DNA of 64,000 nt, taken from NCBI GenBank assembly GCA_017936885.1, contig JAGBEO010000018.1, forward strand, positions 62,001-126,000. Reading direction: 5' to 3'. Both the position numbers and the translations under genes were made by a program. The notes beneath the pieces were generated by a model. The model saw only the letters and a program-made list of their open reading frames with translations. It was not told the origin of the DNA and did no database searches. The stretch is from Lachnospiraceae bacterium (GTDB lineage Bacteria > Bacillota > Clostridia > Lachnospirales > Lachnospiraceae). Shown piece after piece: positions 28,988-39,048 of the stretch. Numbering within the stretch: the stretch's first letter is position 1; every line of letters begins with the position of its first letter.

Positions 28988-29791
28988 ATGATTACAAGTC
29001 TTAATAATAAATCCGTAAAAGAAGTGGTGCAGTTATCCCAAAAAGCCAAAGAGCGTAACAAACAGGATCTTTTTGTAGTGGAAGGAGTCAAGATGTTTCG
29101 GGAGGCGCCTGCTGAACGGATCAGGAAAGTATACATATCCCAAAGGGCAGAGAAAGAGTTATACGGCAGATATAAAGATAAGCTTTCCACGCTTCCGTGT
29201 GAGATCGTGGCTGATGAGGTGTTTGCTAAAATGTCCGACACGAAGACCCCTCAGGGAATCTTGTGCCTGCTCGGACAATATCATTATCAGATCGAACATC
29301 TATTAACTGAAAAAGAAAAGAAACAGCTGTTATTTATTCTGCTGGAGGACATTCAGGACCCGGGGAATCTGGGGACTATTGTTCGGACGGGAGAGGGGGC
29401 CGGTGTGGACGGTATTATCATGAGCAGTCAGACTGCGGATATCTATAATCCGAAGACCATCCGTTCTACGATGGGGTCTGTCTACCGTGTGCCTTTTATC
29501 TACACACAGGACATCCGGGAGACGATGAAAACCCTGCAAAATCAAGGGGTTAACATATATGCGGCGCATCTTGGCGGGAATCAGTATTATGATGAATTTG
29601 ACTATAAGAAGCATACTGCCTTTTTGATCGGAAATGAAGGGAACGGGCTGAAAGAAGATACCGCAAGATGTGCGGATGCCTATTTGAAAATACCGATGGA
29701 AGGCAATGTGGAGTCATTGAATGCGGCGGTGGCATCATCCGTATTGATGTATGAAGCATACAGGCAGAGACGGAATGGTTTAATAGTCTGA
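28988..29791 (+). CDS. TrmH/SpoU-family RNA 2'-O-methyltransferase
   Basis: A 267-residue SPOUT methyltransferase. The N-terminal substrate-binding domain contains LFVVEGVKMFREAP. The knotted SAM-binding domain has the three class motifs: EDIQDPGNLGTIVRT, FLIGNEGNGLKED and IPMEGNVESLNAAVASSVLMYEAYR. It would methylate a ribose in rRNA or tRNA, but the exact nucleotide cannot be assigned. AGAGGAAGAA provides the ribosome binding site. It stands between pfkA and proC in apparently separate transcription units. Confidence 0.92.
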   Translation: MITSLNNKSVKEVVQLSQKAKERNKQDLFVVEGVKMFREAPAERIRKVYISQRAEKELYGRYKDKLSTLPCEIVADEVFAKMSDTKTPQGILCLLGQYHYQIEHLLTEKEKKQLLFILLEDIQDPGNLGTIVRTGEGAGVDGIIMSSQTADIYNPKTIRSTMGSVYRVPFIYTQDIRETMKTLQNQGVNIYAAHLGGNQYYDEFDYKKHTAFLIGNEGNGLKEDTARCADAYLKIPMEGNVESLNAAVASSVLMYEAYRQRRNGLIV

Positions 29792-29933
29792 GACTTTATT
29801 GCAATGTATTTATATTTTGTTGCAATACATTTATCCGTAGGTATATTTATAGAAGAAACAGGAAGTTAAATCAGGATTTAAAGGCTGTGCCTGCGCCCAA
29901 AACAGCAGGCGAAGAAAGGAGCAGGGATTATAT

Positions 29934-30728
29934 ATGAAAATCGGATTTATAGGACTGGGAAACATGGCAAAAGCGATTATCGGAGGTATGCTGCAAAATG
30001 AAATGCTGAAACCGTCAGACATCATTGGCTCCGCTAAGACAGGAAAGACACTGGAAGACGTGCGGACACAGTTCGGCATAGAGGTCAGAGAGTCGAATCT
30101 TGCGGTGGCAAAAGAGGCAGAGGTACTTGTGCTTGCCGTGAAGCCGCAGTTTCTGCAGGAAGTGATCGAAGAGATCAAAGACACCGTGAAGCCGGATACA
30201 TTGATTATCAGCATTGCCGCAGGAAAGAGCCTTGAGTGGATCGGGCAGGCTTTCGGCAGAGAGATGAAAATAGTCCGCTGTATGCCTAATACGCCCGCAC
30301 TGGTAGGAGCAGGATGCACGGGAGTCTGCGTGAATCATGCAGTGTCAAAAGAAGAAGCGGACTACAGCATCAGACTGATGGAGAGCTTCGGCAAGGCAAG
30401 CTTAGTGCCGGAGAGACTGATGGATGCGGTAGGAGCGGTCAGCGGGAGCTCCCCGGCATATGTTTTCATGTTTATTGAAGCCATGGCAGATGCGGCGGTG
30501 GCAGCGGGAATGCCCAGAACACAGGCATACGACTTTGCAGCGCAGGCAGTCTACGGCTCAGCGAAGCTGGTGCTGGAGAGCGGCAAACATCCGGGAGAAT
30601 TGAAGGATATGGTGTGTTCGCCGGGGGGCACGACGATTGAAGGCGTACGTGTTCTGGAGGAAAAAGGAATGCGCGGGGCGGTCATGGATGCCCTTATTGC
30701 AACGGTTGAAAAATCCGGGAAATTATAA
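29934..30728 (+). CDS. proC: Pyrroline-5-carboxylate reductase
   Basis: A 264-residue ProC catalysing the NAD(P)H-dependent reduction of pyrroline-5-carboxylate to proline, the last step of proline synthesis. The Rossmann motif is at the very N-terminus (IGFIGLGNMAKAIIGG). VRCMPNTPALVG, the GAVSGSSPAYVFMFIEA loop and the C-terminal signature PGELKDMVCSPGGTTIEG are all present. Length matches the family. AAAGGAG precedes the ATG. Confidence 0.96.
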   Translation: MKIGFIGLGNMAKAIIGGMLQNEMLKPSDIIGSAKTGKTLEDVRTQFGIEVRESNLAVAKEAEVLVLAVKPQFLQEVIEEIKDTVKPDTLIISIAAGKSLEWIGQAFGREMKIVRCMPNTPALVGAGCTGVCVNHAVSKEEADYSIRLMESFGKASLVPERLMDAVGAVSGSSPAYVFMFIEAMADAAVAAGMPRTQAYDFAAQAVYGSAKLVLESGKHPGELKDMVCSPGGTTIEGVRVLEEKGMRGAVMDALIATVEKSGKL

Positions 30729-30846
30729 TGACAGCAGCAGGAGAGTTGAACGCATCTTTCATAAGCTGATATGATTTATGGTTCCGCTAAAAATCCATAT
30801 AATTAAGACAAGCAGTATGCATAAAATCGAGACAAGCCGCATAAAC

Positions 30847-30875
30847 TTGACAAAGGATAGGCGTTTTGCTAAAAT
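30847..30875 (+). promoter_or_regulatory. Near-consensus promoter before the SH3-SleB gene
   Basis: TTGACA (30847-30852) is followed after exactly 17 bases by TAAAAT (30870-30875). Upstream, AGACAAGC with nearby GCATAAA occurs twice about 25 bases apart, a possible regulator site. Confidence 0.7.
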
Positions 30876-30951
30876 TATCCAAAATTTAGATGTAACAATT
30901 TTGTAACAATCTATTAAAATCTATTCATAAGTATTATGCGGAGGAACAAAT

Positions 30952-32031
30952 ATGCTGAAAGGCAGAAGAAATGATATTCTGATGATCAGCCTTATTCTGA
31001 GTCTTGTGATACTCGGCATGTCCCATATGGATGTCCGGGCATCTTCCAGAAAGGATTATCTTGACTCTCTTAATACGGGAATCACACAGATTGTCGATCC
31101 CACTGCCGGATCTTCCAATGAGAAGGCAATTGAAGAACTGACACAAATGTCGGAGGCGGGCAGCGAGAAGGAGAATGATGAATCCGATCTGGTTATGGTC
31201 AATGTTCAGGTGGCAATGAATGTAAGATCGGAGGCTACGGAGGACTCGGAAAAGGTAGGCGTACTGTATAAGGACTGCGGCGGCAGGATTCTGGAGCGTA
31301 AGGATGGCTGGACCAGACTGAAAAGCGGTGATCTTGTGGGCTGGGCAAGCGATGAGTATCTTCTTTTCGGGGAAGATGCCACAGCAATGGCTAATGATGT
31401 AGGAAATCTGATTGTGACCATCGAAACCGAGACACTGTGTGTGCGCAGGGAACCGGATACCGATGCGGAAGTATTAGGGCTGATGGCACAGGATGATGAG
31501 CTGGAGATTATAGAAGAACTGAATGAGGACTGGATCAGTGTAGAGTATGGCGACGAAGTAGGCTATGTCTCTGCAGAATATGTAGATTTGGATTTCCATA
31601 TTGACGAAGGAGAGACACTGGTTGCCATCAAGAAGAGAGAAGAGGCAGAGCGGCAGGCTAAGCTGACAGCGAATCAGGGTGCTGTTGTAGTAGGCGGCGA
31701 TGACAACAGACTTCTGGCGGCATTGATCTATTGTGAGGCAGGGAATGAAACCTATAACGGACAGTTGGCGGTAGGAGCTGTTGTTATGAACCGTGTCAGA
31801 AGCGGGGCGTATCCGAATACCATTTCGGGTGTTATTTTTGCATCGGGACAGTTTACTCCGGCACTGAACGGTAAAGTGGCAAGAGTTTACACCAATGGCA
31901 ATATTCCCGACAGTTGTTATCAGGCAGCGGATGCGGCCATTAACGGAGAGACCAATGTAGGCAGCGCAACGCACTTTAGACGGGCCGGCAACCATGAAGG
32001 AATCCTGATTGACCATCAGGTTTTCTGGTGA
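30952..32031 (+). CDS. SH3-domain cell-wall hydrolase (SleB-like)
   Basis: A 359-residue exported protein. An N-terminal hydrophobic segment (residues 8-24) is a signal or anchor. Two bacterial SH3 domains follow (about 80-135 and 145-205), each starting with an NVRSE or CVRREPDTDAE-like motif. The C-terminal hydrolase-2 domain (about 250-359) has LLAALIYCEAGNETYNGQLAVGA with the catalytic Glu. This fold cleaves peptidoglycan in spore cortex hydrolases such as SleB. It may act in spore germination or vegetative wall turnover; its own promoter supports independent regulation. Confidence 0.88.
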   Translation: MLKGRRNDILMISLILSLVILGMSHMDVRASSRKDYLDSLNTGITQIVDPTAGSSNEKAIEELTQMSEAGSEKENDESDLVMVNVQVAMNVRSEATEDSEKVGVLYKDCGGRILERKDGWTRLKSGDLVGWASDEYLLFGEDATAMANDVGNLIVTIETETLCVRREPDTDAEVLGLMAQDDELEIIEELNEDWISVEYGDEVGYVSAEYVDLDFHIDEGETLVAIKKREEAERQAKLTANQGAVVVGGDDNRLLAALIYCEAGNETYNGQLAVGAVVMNRVRSGAYPNTISGVIFASGQFTPALNGKVARVYTNGNIPDSCYQAADAAINGETNVGSATHFRRAGNHEGILIDHQVFW

Positions 32032-32137
32032 TTTAAGGAAAGATTAAGACACGGGGCGAGATTTTTGTTGTCAGTAAGTGGATAATATAGTAGAATGATT
32101 GTGTTATAAGAGATTGACAGCGGAAGGAGTGAAGAGT

Positions 32138-32587
32138 GTGCTGAATTTGAGTATGACAGTTGTCTGGCTGGTGATTCTTGTGGTGCTGGTCATTATTGAA
32201 CTGTTGACGATGGGGCTTACTACGATCTGGTTTGCAGGCGGAGCACTTGTTGCGGCACTTGCATCTTTGTTCCATGCACCGTTTTCAGTACAGATCATCC
32301 TGTTTCTTATAGTATCTGCTGTGTTATTGTTTTTTACAAGACCGCTGGCAGTTAAATATTTCAATAAGGATCGGATCAGAACCAATGCGGAGAGTCTGGT
32401 AGGACGTCAGGCAATCGTAATCAGTGAGATTGATAATCTGCAGGGGATCGGTCAGGTCAATGTAGGCGGCATGGAGTGGTCTGCCAGAACCAAAGAAGAC
32501 GGCGTGAAACTGCCGGTGGGTACTGTGACTACCGTGTTGGCCATCAATGGCGTTAAACTTGTTGTAGAAGAGAGAAAAGAGGTATAA
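32138..32587 (+). CDS. NfeD-family membrane protein
   Basis: A 149-residue short NfeD protein: two to three transmembrane helices (about 5-80) and a C-terminal OB-fold (about 90-147, VGRQAIVISEIDN to KLVVEERKE). The GTG at 32138 is chosen because GGAAGGAG lies 8 bases upstream and the frame is conserved from there; the ATG at 32153 is the alternative. NfeD partners with SPFH proteins in membrane microdomains, and the next gene starts two bases on, supporting a functional pair. Confidence 0.85.
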   Translation: MLNLSMTVVWLVILVVLVIIELLTMGLTTIWFAGGALVAALASLFHAPFSVQIILFLIVSAVLLFFTRPLAVKYFNKDRIRTNAESLVGRQAIVISEIDNLQGIGQVNVGGMEWSARTKEDGVKLPVGTVTTVLAINGVKLVVEERKEV

Positions 32588-32588
32588 A

Positions 32589-33509
32589 ATGGGTGGACTT
32601 TTAGCGTTAGTAATACTTTTGATTTTAATTGTTCTGATCTTGTTATCCTGTATCAAGATCGTGCCTCAGGCACATGCTTACGTTGTAGAGAGACTGGGTG
32701 CTTATCAGCAGACATGGTCTGTCGGTCTTCATCTTAAAGTGCCTTTTATCGATAAGGTAGCTAAGAGAGTGATTTTAAAAGAGCAGGTTGTAGATTTCGC
32801 TCCCCAGCCGGTTATCACGAAGGATAACGTAACCATGAGAATCGATACGGTTGTATTTTTCCAGATTACAGATCCTAAGTTATTTGCATACGGTGTTGAG
32901 AATCCGATTATGGCGATTGAGAATCTGACGGCTACCACTCTTAGAAATATCATCGGTGAGATGGAGCTGGATCAGACACTGACCTCCAGAGAAGTAATCA
33001 ATACGAAGATGAGAGCATCCCTTGACATCGCAACAGACCCGTGGGGTATCAAAGTAAACCGTGTAGAGCTTAAGAATATTATTCCTCCGGCAGCCATTCA
33101 GGATGCCATGGAGAAACAGATGAAGGCAGAGCGTGAACGCCGTGAGGCAATCCTTCGTGCGGAAGGTGAGAAGAAATCCACTGTCTTAGTTGCGGAAGGT
33201 AAGAAAGAATCCGCAATCTTAGAGGCTGAGGCCGAGAAACAGTCCGCAATCCTTCGTGCAGAGGCTCAGAAAGAGAAGATGATTCGTGAGTCAGAAGGTG
33301 AGGCGGCAGCTATCCTTAAGGTACAGCAGGCTACGGCAGACGGTATCAGAATGATCCGTGAGGCAGGCGCAGATGAAGCGGTTCTTAAGATTAAGAGCCT
33401 GGAAGCATTCGAGAAGGCGGCTGACGGTCAGGCTACTAAGATTATTATTCCTTCCGAGATTCAGGGGCTGGCAGGACTTGCTGCTTCTGTGAAAGAAGTA
33501 TTGAAATAG
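32589..33509 (+). CDS. SPFH/stomatin-like protein (QmcA/YbbK type)
   Basis: A 306-residue membrane-anchored SPFH protein. One N-terminal helix (residues 1-22) is followed by the band-7 domain (VPQAHAYVVERLGAYQQTWS) to about 190 and a long Ala/Glu-rich coiled coil with repeating AEGEKKSAIL-like units. The stomatin family scaffolds lipid microdomains and often regulates membrane proteases. It forms a two-gene unit with the NfeD partner just upstream. Confidence 0.92.
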   Translation: MGGLLALVILLILIVLILLSCIKIVPQAHAYVVERLGAYQQTWSVGLHLKVPFIDKVAKRVILKEQVVDFAPQPVITKDNVTMRIDTVVFFQITDPKLFAYGVENPIMAIENLTATTLRNIIGEMELDQTLTSREVINTKMRASLDIATDPWGIKVNRVELKNIIPPAAIQDAMEKQMKAERERREAILRAEGEKKSTVLVAEGKKESAILEAEAEKQSAILRAEAQKEKMIRESEGEAAAILKVQQATADGIRMIREAGADEAVLKIKSLEAFEKAADGQATKIIIPSEIQGLAGLAASVKEVLK

Positions 33510-33596
33510 GGATTATTTCAGCAGATTTGTTTGCTGGTATAGTGCCTGGAGCAGACTGATAAGTCTGAATATTTCATAAGATTTAGAAGGTGATGT

Positions 33597-33620
33597 AGGG
33601 CGGTTCTCAGGAACCGTCCT
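33597..33620 (+). terminator. GC-rich hairpin between the SPFH gene and argF
   Basis: AGGGCGGTT pairs with AACCGTCCT around CTCAGG. It lacks a long T tail, so it is a weak terminator or leader hairpin ahead of argF. Confidence 0.5.
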
Positions 33621-33662
33621 ATTGTGGAATATGTAGAATAAACCTATGAGGAGGATCAGAAT

Positions 33663-34661
33663 ATGAACTTGAAAGGACGTCATTTTTTAAAACTTCTGGA
33701 TTTTACACCGGAAGAGATTACCTATATGCTGGATGTGGCAGCAGATTTGAAGGATAAGAAGAAAAAGGGTATTCCGACGGATATCCACCGCGGCAAGAAT
33801 GTGGCGCTGATCTTTGAGAAGACCAGTACAAGAACCCGTTGTTCCTTCGAAGTGGCAGCCCATGATCTGGGAATGGGAACAACGTATCTTGATCCCACAG
33901 GCTCCCAGATCGGTAAAAAGGAAAGTATCGCGGATACTGCCCGTGTTTTGGGACGTATGTATGAAGGAATCGAATACCGCGGCTTCGAGCAGGAGATCGT
34001 GGATGAACTGGCGCGCCATGCAGGAGTACCGGTATGGAATGGTTTGACCAATGAGTTTCATCCCACACAGATGTTAGCGGATCTTCTGACCATTCGGGAG
34101 CATTTCGGACATTTGAAGGGAATCAAGCTTACATACATGGGAGATGCCCGTTACAATATGGGTAATTCCCTGATGGTTGCCTGCGCGAAGATGGGGATGC
34201 ACTTTACCGCCTGCACCACGAAGAAATATTTTCCTTCGGAAGAGCTTGTGAAGACTTGCAGGGAGATCGCGGCACAGACCGGAGGCAGTGTGACACTGAC
34301 TGAGGATGTGAAAGAAGGCGCAGGCGGTGTAGATGTCGTCTATACGGACGTATGGGTGTCCATGGGCGAACCGGCAGAGGTTTGGCAGGAACGTCTCCAT
34401 GATCTGATGCCTTATCAGGTCAATAAACAGGTGATGGATTACGCAGGCGGGAATGCAGTGTTTATGCATTGTCTTCCGGCATTCCATGATCTGAATACGA
34501 AGATCGGCAGGGAAATCAGCGAACAGTACGGCATTAACGAGATGGAAGTGACGGATGAGGTCTTTGAATCTCCCCAGTCCATTGTTTTCGACGAAGCAGA
34601 GAACCGTATGCATACGATTAAAGCGGTTATGGCTGTGACACTGGGAGAGTATACATTGTAA
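33663..34661 (+). CDS. argF: Ornithine carbamoyltransferase
   Basis: A 332-residue OTCase joining carbamoyl phosphate and ornithine to citrulline in arginine synthesis. [15 protein letters not shown] is the carbamoyl-phosphate site, [15 protein letters not shown] and [11 protein letters not shown] are conserved substrate segments, and MHCLPAFHD contains the catalytic Cys loop. [11 protein letters not shown] separates it from aspartate carbamoyltransferases. An anabolic (argF) or catabolic (arcB) role cannot be settled from sequence; no arcA or arcC is adjacent. Confidence 0.95.
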   Translation: MNLKGRHFLKLLDFTPEEITYMLDVAADLKDKKKKGIPTDIHRGKNVALIFEKTSTRTRCSFEVAAHDLGMGTTYLDPTGSQIGKKESIADTARVLGRMYEGIEYRGFEQEIVDELARHAGVPVWNGLTNEFHPTQMLADLLTIREHFGHLKGIKLTYMGDARYNMGNSLMVACAKMGMHFTACTTKKYFPSEELVKTCREIAAQTGGSVTLTEDVKEGAGGVDVVYTDVWVSMGEPAEVWQERLHDLMPYQVNKQVMDYAGGNAVFMHCLPAFHDLNTKIGREISEQYGINEMEVTDEVFESPQSIVFDEAENRMHTIKAVMAVTLGEYTL

Positions 34662-34807
34662 GCCCACAAGTATTGACTGCATTGGTATGTCGCAGCGTTG
34701 CTGATGCTCCGGAATGCCGGGTTTTATGTGAGGGAAGATTTGGTGTGAATTGTAATACCGGATCAGCTAAGTCTGCAGAACGGAATTGAGAAACGGAATC
34801 GACAGGT

Positions 34808-35815
34808 ATGAAAACAGATAAATCAGATATTTTGACATTATTAAGAAATAGCGCAGACTACGTCTCGGGGCAGCAGTTGTGCGACCAGTTCGGAGTCTCC
34901 CGCACGGCAGTCTGGAAAGTTATGAATCAATTAAAAGAAGAAGGATATCAGATCGAATCCGTTCCCCGCAAGGGATACCGTCTGCTGGAAAGTCCGGCAG
35001 ACATCCTCTCTCAGAGTGAGATTGCCAGCAGACTGCACACGAAATGGGCGGGGAAGAAATTGTATTATGTGGATTCCACCGGGTCTACCAATACGGATGC
35101 GAAGCGGTATGCGGAAGCAGGTGATCCCCACGGAACTACGGTAGTTGCAGATATGCAGACAGCCGGAAAAGGACGCCGCGGCAGGAAGTGGCAGTCTCCT
35201 TCCGGAATCAATACCTATTTTACGATTCTCTTAAAACCTTCCTTTGTGCCGGATAAAGCATCTATGCTGACATTGGTTATGGCGCTTAGTGTGGCGGAAG
35301 CAATTGAGGAGATCACGGATCTTAAGGCTGATATTAAGTGGCCCAATGACATCGTTGTGAACAAGAAGAAAGTAGTCGGTATGCTGACCGAGATGAGCAC
35401 GACCCCGGAAATGGATGAGATTCAATATGTGGTGGTGGGAGTCGGTGTGAATGTCAATATCGGCAGTGTTGATGAATTTCCTGAGGAGATCAGACAGACA
35501 GCCACTTCGCTGAGGCTGGAAACCGGACGGCAGATTAACCGGGCTGTTTTGGTAGAGCATATACTGACACGGTTTGAGCATAATTATGAGAAATTTGTGC
35601 AGACATTGGATTTATCAGGTGTGATTGATGCTTATCAGAGACATTTGGTCAATGTGGATGCACAGGTCAGGGTTTTGGACCCGGCAGGGGAATATACCGG
35701 TATTTCCCATGGAATCAATCAGACAGGAGAACTGATCGTAGAGAAAGAAGACGGCAGCATAGTGAATGTCTATGCGGGAGAAGTGTCAGTGCGGGGTTTA
35801 TATGGATATGTGTAA
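34808..35815 (+). CDS. birA: Bifunctional biotin ligase / biotin operon repressor
   Basis: A 335-residue BirA. The N-terminal winged-helix (residues 1-65, DQFGVSRTAVWKVMNQLKEEG) gives repressor potential. The catalytic domain has STGSTNTDAKRYA, the biotinyl-AMP-binding GKGRRGRKW motif and IKWPNDIVVNKKKVVGML. The small C-terminal SH3-like domain is present. It attaches biotin to carboxylase carrier domains and can repress biotin genes with biotinyl-AMP. Its end overlaps the next gene by 14 bases. Confidence 0.95.
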   Translation: MKTDKSDILTLLRNSADYVSGQQLCDQFGVSRTAVWKVMNQLKEEGYQIESVPRKGYRLLESPADILSQSEIASRLHTKWAGKKLYYVDSTGSTNTDAKRYAEAGDPHGTTVVADMQTAGKGRRGRKWQSPSGINTYFTILLKPSFVPDKASMLTLVMALSVAEAIEEITDLKADIKWPNDIVVNKKKVVGMLTEMSTTPEMDEIQYVVVGVGVNVNIGSVDEFPEEIRQTATSLRLETGRQINRAVLVEHILTRFEHNYEKFVQTLDLSGVIDAYQRHLVNVDAQVRVLDPAGEYTGISHGINQTGELIVEKEDGSIVNVYAGEVSVRGLYGYV

Positions 35816-36152
35816 AGAGAAAAGAATTGTGCTCTGCGGTGCCAATGCCTATGAGCAGAAATATTATTTTAATGAGCAGTTTGCGGGCATTCCCGAGTTT
35901 ATCAAGGAAGAACTGCATGTCATCTGTGTTCTTTTTACGGAAGAGGTGGGCGGCATCTTTACCATTGTATTTGAAGAGGACGGCAGTATTACCTTAGAGA
36001 CCAATGCGGAGGACGACGATCTGCTCTATGATGAGATCAGCAGCGGTCTGCTGGTGGGCGAGATCCGAAGGAACAGACAGGAGATGTTAGAAGCTCTGCA
36101 GTTGTATTACAGAGTCTTTATCCTTCACGAGAAGTTTGAAGATATTTCGTAA
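35802..36152 (+). CDS. DUF6145-like conserved protein
   Basis: A 116-residue soluble acidic protein of a small family I recall in Lachnospiraceae as DUF6145. The ATG at 35802 (or 35808) overlaps the birA end, which favours translational coupling; an earlier start at 35766 lies further inside birA. There is no recognised active site. Conserved segments are CGANAYEQKYYFN and IPEFIKEELHVICV. Function unknown. Confidence 0.7.
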   Translation: MDMCKEKRIVLCGANAYEQKYYFNEQFAGIPEFIKEELHVICVLFTEEVGGIFTIVFEEDGSITLETNAEDDDLLYDEISSGLLVGEIRRNRQEMLEALQLYYRVFILHEKFEDIS

Positions 36153-36345
36153 AATTCAGCGGATGCCGCCTGAGGAAAACTCAGGCAAACGCAGTATGTT
36201 AAAGAGTGCGGAGATATTAAGGAAATCCGGGCAGTTATTTGGAGTATGAACTTGTTTGTGTTACCCAGCAAGTTGTGCCTTGCGCAGGGTAATGTATGTA
36301 CGACATACGTAAAGTTCTCAGACTGAGCAGGAAAAGGATGTTAAG

Positions 36346-37317
36346 ATGAGTGAATATCTTAGAAAACTGACAATCGGTAATGTCACATTAGATAACAATA
36401 TCATACTGGCTCCCATGGCAGGTGTAACCGACCTGCCTTTTCGTTTGTTGTGCAGTGAACAGGGGGCCGGACTTACGGGCATGGAAATGGTCAGTGCCAA
36501 GGCGATCATGTATCAGAATAAAAATACCGAGAGTCTCCTGGAGATTCACCCGCAGGAAGGTCCTGCTTCTTTGCAGTTGTTTGGTTCTGATCCTGAGATT
36601 TTAAGTGAGATGGCGAAGCGGATAGAGGACCGCCCCTTTTCCATTCTGGATATCAACATGGGATGTCCGGTGCCTAAAGTGGTCAATAACGGGGAAGGAT
36701 CTGCCCTGATGAAGCAGCCGAAGCTGGTGTATGAGATTGTCTCGGCGGTGGTGAAAGCCATAGACAAGCCTGTCACGGTTAAGATCCGCAAAGGCTTCGA
36801 TGAGGAACACGTCAATGCATTGGAAATCGCTAAGATTGCGGAGGCGGCAGGAGCCGCTGCGGTGGCAGTGCACGGCAGGACAAGAGAGCAGTATTATGCG
36901 GGCGAGGCAGACTGGGAGATCATAGCCCGTGTGAAAGAGGCGGTGTCGATTCCGGTGATCGGCAACGGTGATATTACGGATGGCATCAGCGCACAGAAGA
37001 TGATGGAGCTAACCGGCTGTGATGGTGTCATGGTCGGCAGGGCTGCCAGAGGAAATCCGTGGCTGTTTCGCCAGATCATAGCATATCTTCAGGATGGGAC
37101 GGTGCTTCACAGACCCGATATGGAAGCAGTCAAAGGGATGATTCTGCGCCATGCAGATCTGCAGCTTAAGACGAAGGGAGAATATACCGGGATCAGGGAG
37201 ATGCGCAAGCATGTCTCATGGTATACCGCAGGCTATCCCAATTCGGCCAGACTCAGACAGCATGTGAATTTGGTGGAGAACTTTGAAGAATTGAAGCAAT
37301 TGGTTGCGTCCATGTAG
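36346..37317 (+). CDS. dusB: tRNA dihydrouridine synthase (DusB-type)
   Basis: A 323-residue FMN-dependent tRNA-uridine reductase. The TIM-barrel FMN site is in ILAPMAGVTDLPFRLL and NMGCPVPKVVNNGEGSALM; the catalytic Cys is in MGCPVPK. AVHGRTREQYYAG and MVGRAARGNPWLF bind phosphate. RBS AAAAGGATG precedes the ATG. The 193-base gap before it contains a short CCTGAG/CTCAGG hairpin but no gene. Confidence 0.93.
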   Translation: MSEYLRKLTIGNVTLDNNIILAPMAGVTDLPFRLLCSEQGAGLTGMEMVSAKAIMYQNKNTESLLEIHPQEGPASLQLFGSDPEILSEMAKRIEDRPFSILDINMGCPVPKVVNNGEGSALMKQPKLVYEIVSAVVKAIDKPVTVKIRKGFDEEHVNALEIAKIAEAAGAAAVAVHGRTREQYYAGEADWEIIARVKEAVSIPVIGNGDITDGISAQKMMELTGCDGVMVGRAARGNPWLFRQIIAYLQDGTVLHRPDMEAVKGMILRHADLQLKTKGEYTGIREMRKHVSWYTAGYPNSARLRQHVNLVENFEELKQLVASM

Positions 37318-37569
37318 AGAAGCACCCCTCAGATCTTTGAGCCGGAGTTTAAAATGCTTATAGCTGCAGATGCCAAACGGAAATGTCTCGTGCAGGTCTG
37401 TGCATATGCCGGCCGGCAAACACAGCAAGAAACGCGCTGACAGACAGGCGAGATCGAAAAATCACGCTGCCATGCAGGGTTAGACTGACCATAAACGGCA
37501 TATATTGTTTCATAGGCTGGAGATTTGAAAGAAGCGGCAGATAACCCGCAGGCCGGAACGGGAGCGCAT

Positions 37570-38349
37570 ATGGAGCTTGAAACAATCATTTATTATTATC
37601 CGTTGAAAGAAAATACAGGGCAGAATACTGCCGTGGCGAAAAAACACTGGTGGCAGGAAGCCAAACTGACCTCTTTTAGCATACCGATAAGCGACACATT
37701 ATGGGTATCATCACCCGGACAGCAGGGGCAAGACGGCAGCGAATATGATTTTCAGATATATGCCTGTCCGGTGCCTGTATTTTATTACGGAAAAAAGGAA
37801 TGGCACCCGCAGACGCTGAGTGAAGCGATGGAAGCGGTGCTCTATCGGGCGGAAGGCATGACAGACACGTTTCTTGCCCCGGGAATGGAGAAGCTTCTGC
37901 CTGAAGAAATGCGGAGAAGATGGCACCCGCGTATCGAAACCATGAAGAGACTGATGGCACTGCAGCTGGCACAGAAGACAGAAGCGCAGGGCGGATATCT
38001 GCAAAAGGCAGTTGTGAGGCTTGGAAATATACAGGATGCGGACTGGCAGATGGAAATGACATGGGAGCTTCTGCAGCCTTATCTGCCCAAAATTAATCAG
38101 TGCGTCATATGGTATGATGCGGCACCGGGTATGGATATTCGGGAGGAATTGAGCGCTTTTCTTGATGACTATTATTACGAGTATGGTCTGGTCGTGCAGA
38201 CTGAGAAGTACGGTGCAGGAAATATTAGTGCTGCAGTCCGCCGGGAACAGACGGAACCTTCCGGTCTGTGTCTGGACTTCCGTAAGGATAATCTGTACCG
38301 TTCCACGTTGAAATACCTTGACACTATGGTAAAAAATAGTTATTATTAA
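37570..38349 (+). CDS. Conserved hypothetical protein (259 aa)
   Basis: A soluble protein of 259 residues with no recognised domain. The ATG at 37570 is preferred to a TTG at 37525 because GGGAG lies 5 bases upstream. Tyr- and Trp-rich segments are visible (TIIYYYPLKEN, DDYYYEYGLVV). It sits between dusB and greA, an arrangement I recall from related genomes. Function unknown. Confidence 0.6.
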   Translation: MELETIIYYYPLKENTGQNTAVAKKHWWQEAKLTSFSIPISDTLWVSSPGQQGQDGSEYDFQIYACPVPVFYYGKKEWHPQTLSEAMEAVLYRAEGMTDTFLAPGMEKLLPEEMRRRWHPRIETMKRLMALQLAQKTEAQGGYLQKAVVRLGNIQDADWQMEMTWELLQPYLPKINQCVIWYDAAPGMDIREELSAFLDDYYYEYGLVVQTEKYGAGNISAAVRREQTEPSGLCLDFRKDNLYRSTLKYLDTMVKNSYY

Positions 38350-38431
38350 TTAGTTAAATAGGCGGATTGTGTTATTGTACGGGCTATATACGGCATGATG
38401 CCGCTTAGAATATAGTAAGGGAGAATTTGCC

Positions 38432-38914
38432 ATGCAGGAGAAGAAAAATATATTAACCTATGAGGGACTTAGAAAATATGAGGATGAGTTGCATGATTTA
38501 AAGGTTGTAAAACGTAAAGAGGTAGCTCAGAAGATTAAAGAGGCAAGAGAGCAGGGTGACTTATCCGAAAACGCAGAGTACGATGCAGCGAAAGATGAAC
38601 AGCGTGACATCGAGGCTCGAATCGAAGAACTGGAGAAAATCCTTAAGAATGCGGAAGTAGTCGTAGAGGATGAAGTAGACTTAGATAAAATCAACATCGG
38701 ATGCCAGGTTAAGATCCTGGACGTAGAGTTTAATGAAGAGTTAGAATACAAAATCGTAGGTTCTACAGAGGCTAACAGCTTAAAGGGCAAAATCTCCAAC
38801 GAGTCTCCGGTAGGGAAAGCGCTGATCGGCTGCAAAGTGGGCGACACGGTAGACGTGGAGACACAGGCAGGCATGATCCAGTATAAAGTATTAGAGATTC
38901 AGAGATCTAATTAG
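38432..38914 (+). CDS. greA: Transcription elongation factor GreA
   Basis: A 160-residue GreA with the N-terminal coiled coil (about 1-75; [21 protein letters not shown]) that enters the RNA polymerase secondary channel and stimulates RNA cleavage in backtracked complexes. The acidic coil tip [12 protein letters not shown] is conserved. The C-terminal FKBP-like domain follows. AAGGGAG precedes the ATG. It lies directly upstream of lysS, probably in one operon. Confidence 0.96.
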   Translation: MQEKKNILTYEGLRKYEDELHDLKVVKRKEVAQKIKEAREQGDLSENAEYDAAKDEQRDIEARIEELEKILKNAEVVVEDEVDLDKINIGCQVKILDVEFNEELEYKIVGSTEANSLKGKISNESPVGKALIGCKVGDTVDVETQAGMIQYKVLEIQRSN

Positions 38915-39048
38915 TGATAGAGTGAGCAGTATGATGTGTTCGGAACCGGAAAGTTCCGATGCGGAAGCAGGAAGTCGTGTTAATGCGTGTATCCGCAGAC
39001 AAATTTAAGACAGGCACAGCAGTTAACTGTTCTGACATGGAGGGAAAA

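Noticed and set aside
28741-29004. 87-residue open frame between pfkA and the methyltransferase gene
   Set aside because: It overlaps the pfkA terminator hairpin and the methyltransferase start, has no ribosome binding site and no protein-like pattern.
38915-39048. T-box leader before lysS
   Set aside because: No AGGGUGG-type T-box sequence or specifier-loop structure is visible, and the gap after greA is only 134 bases.
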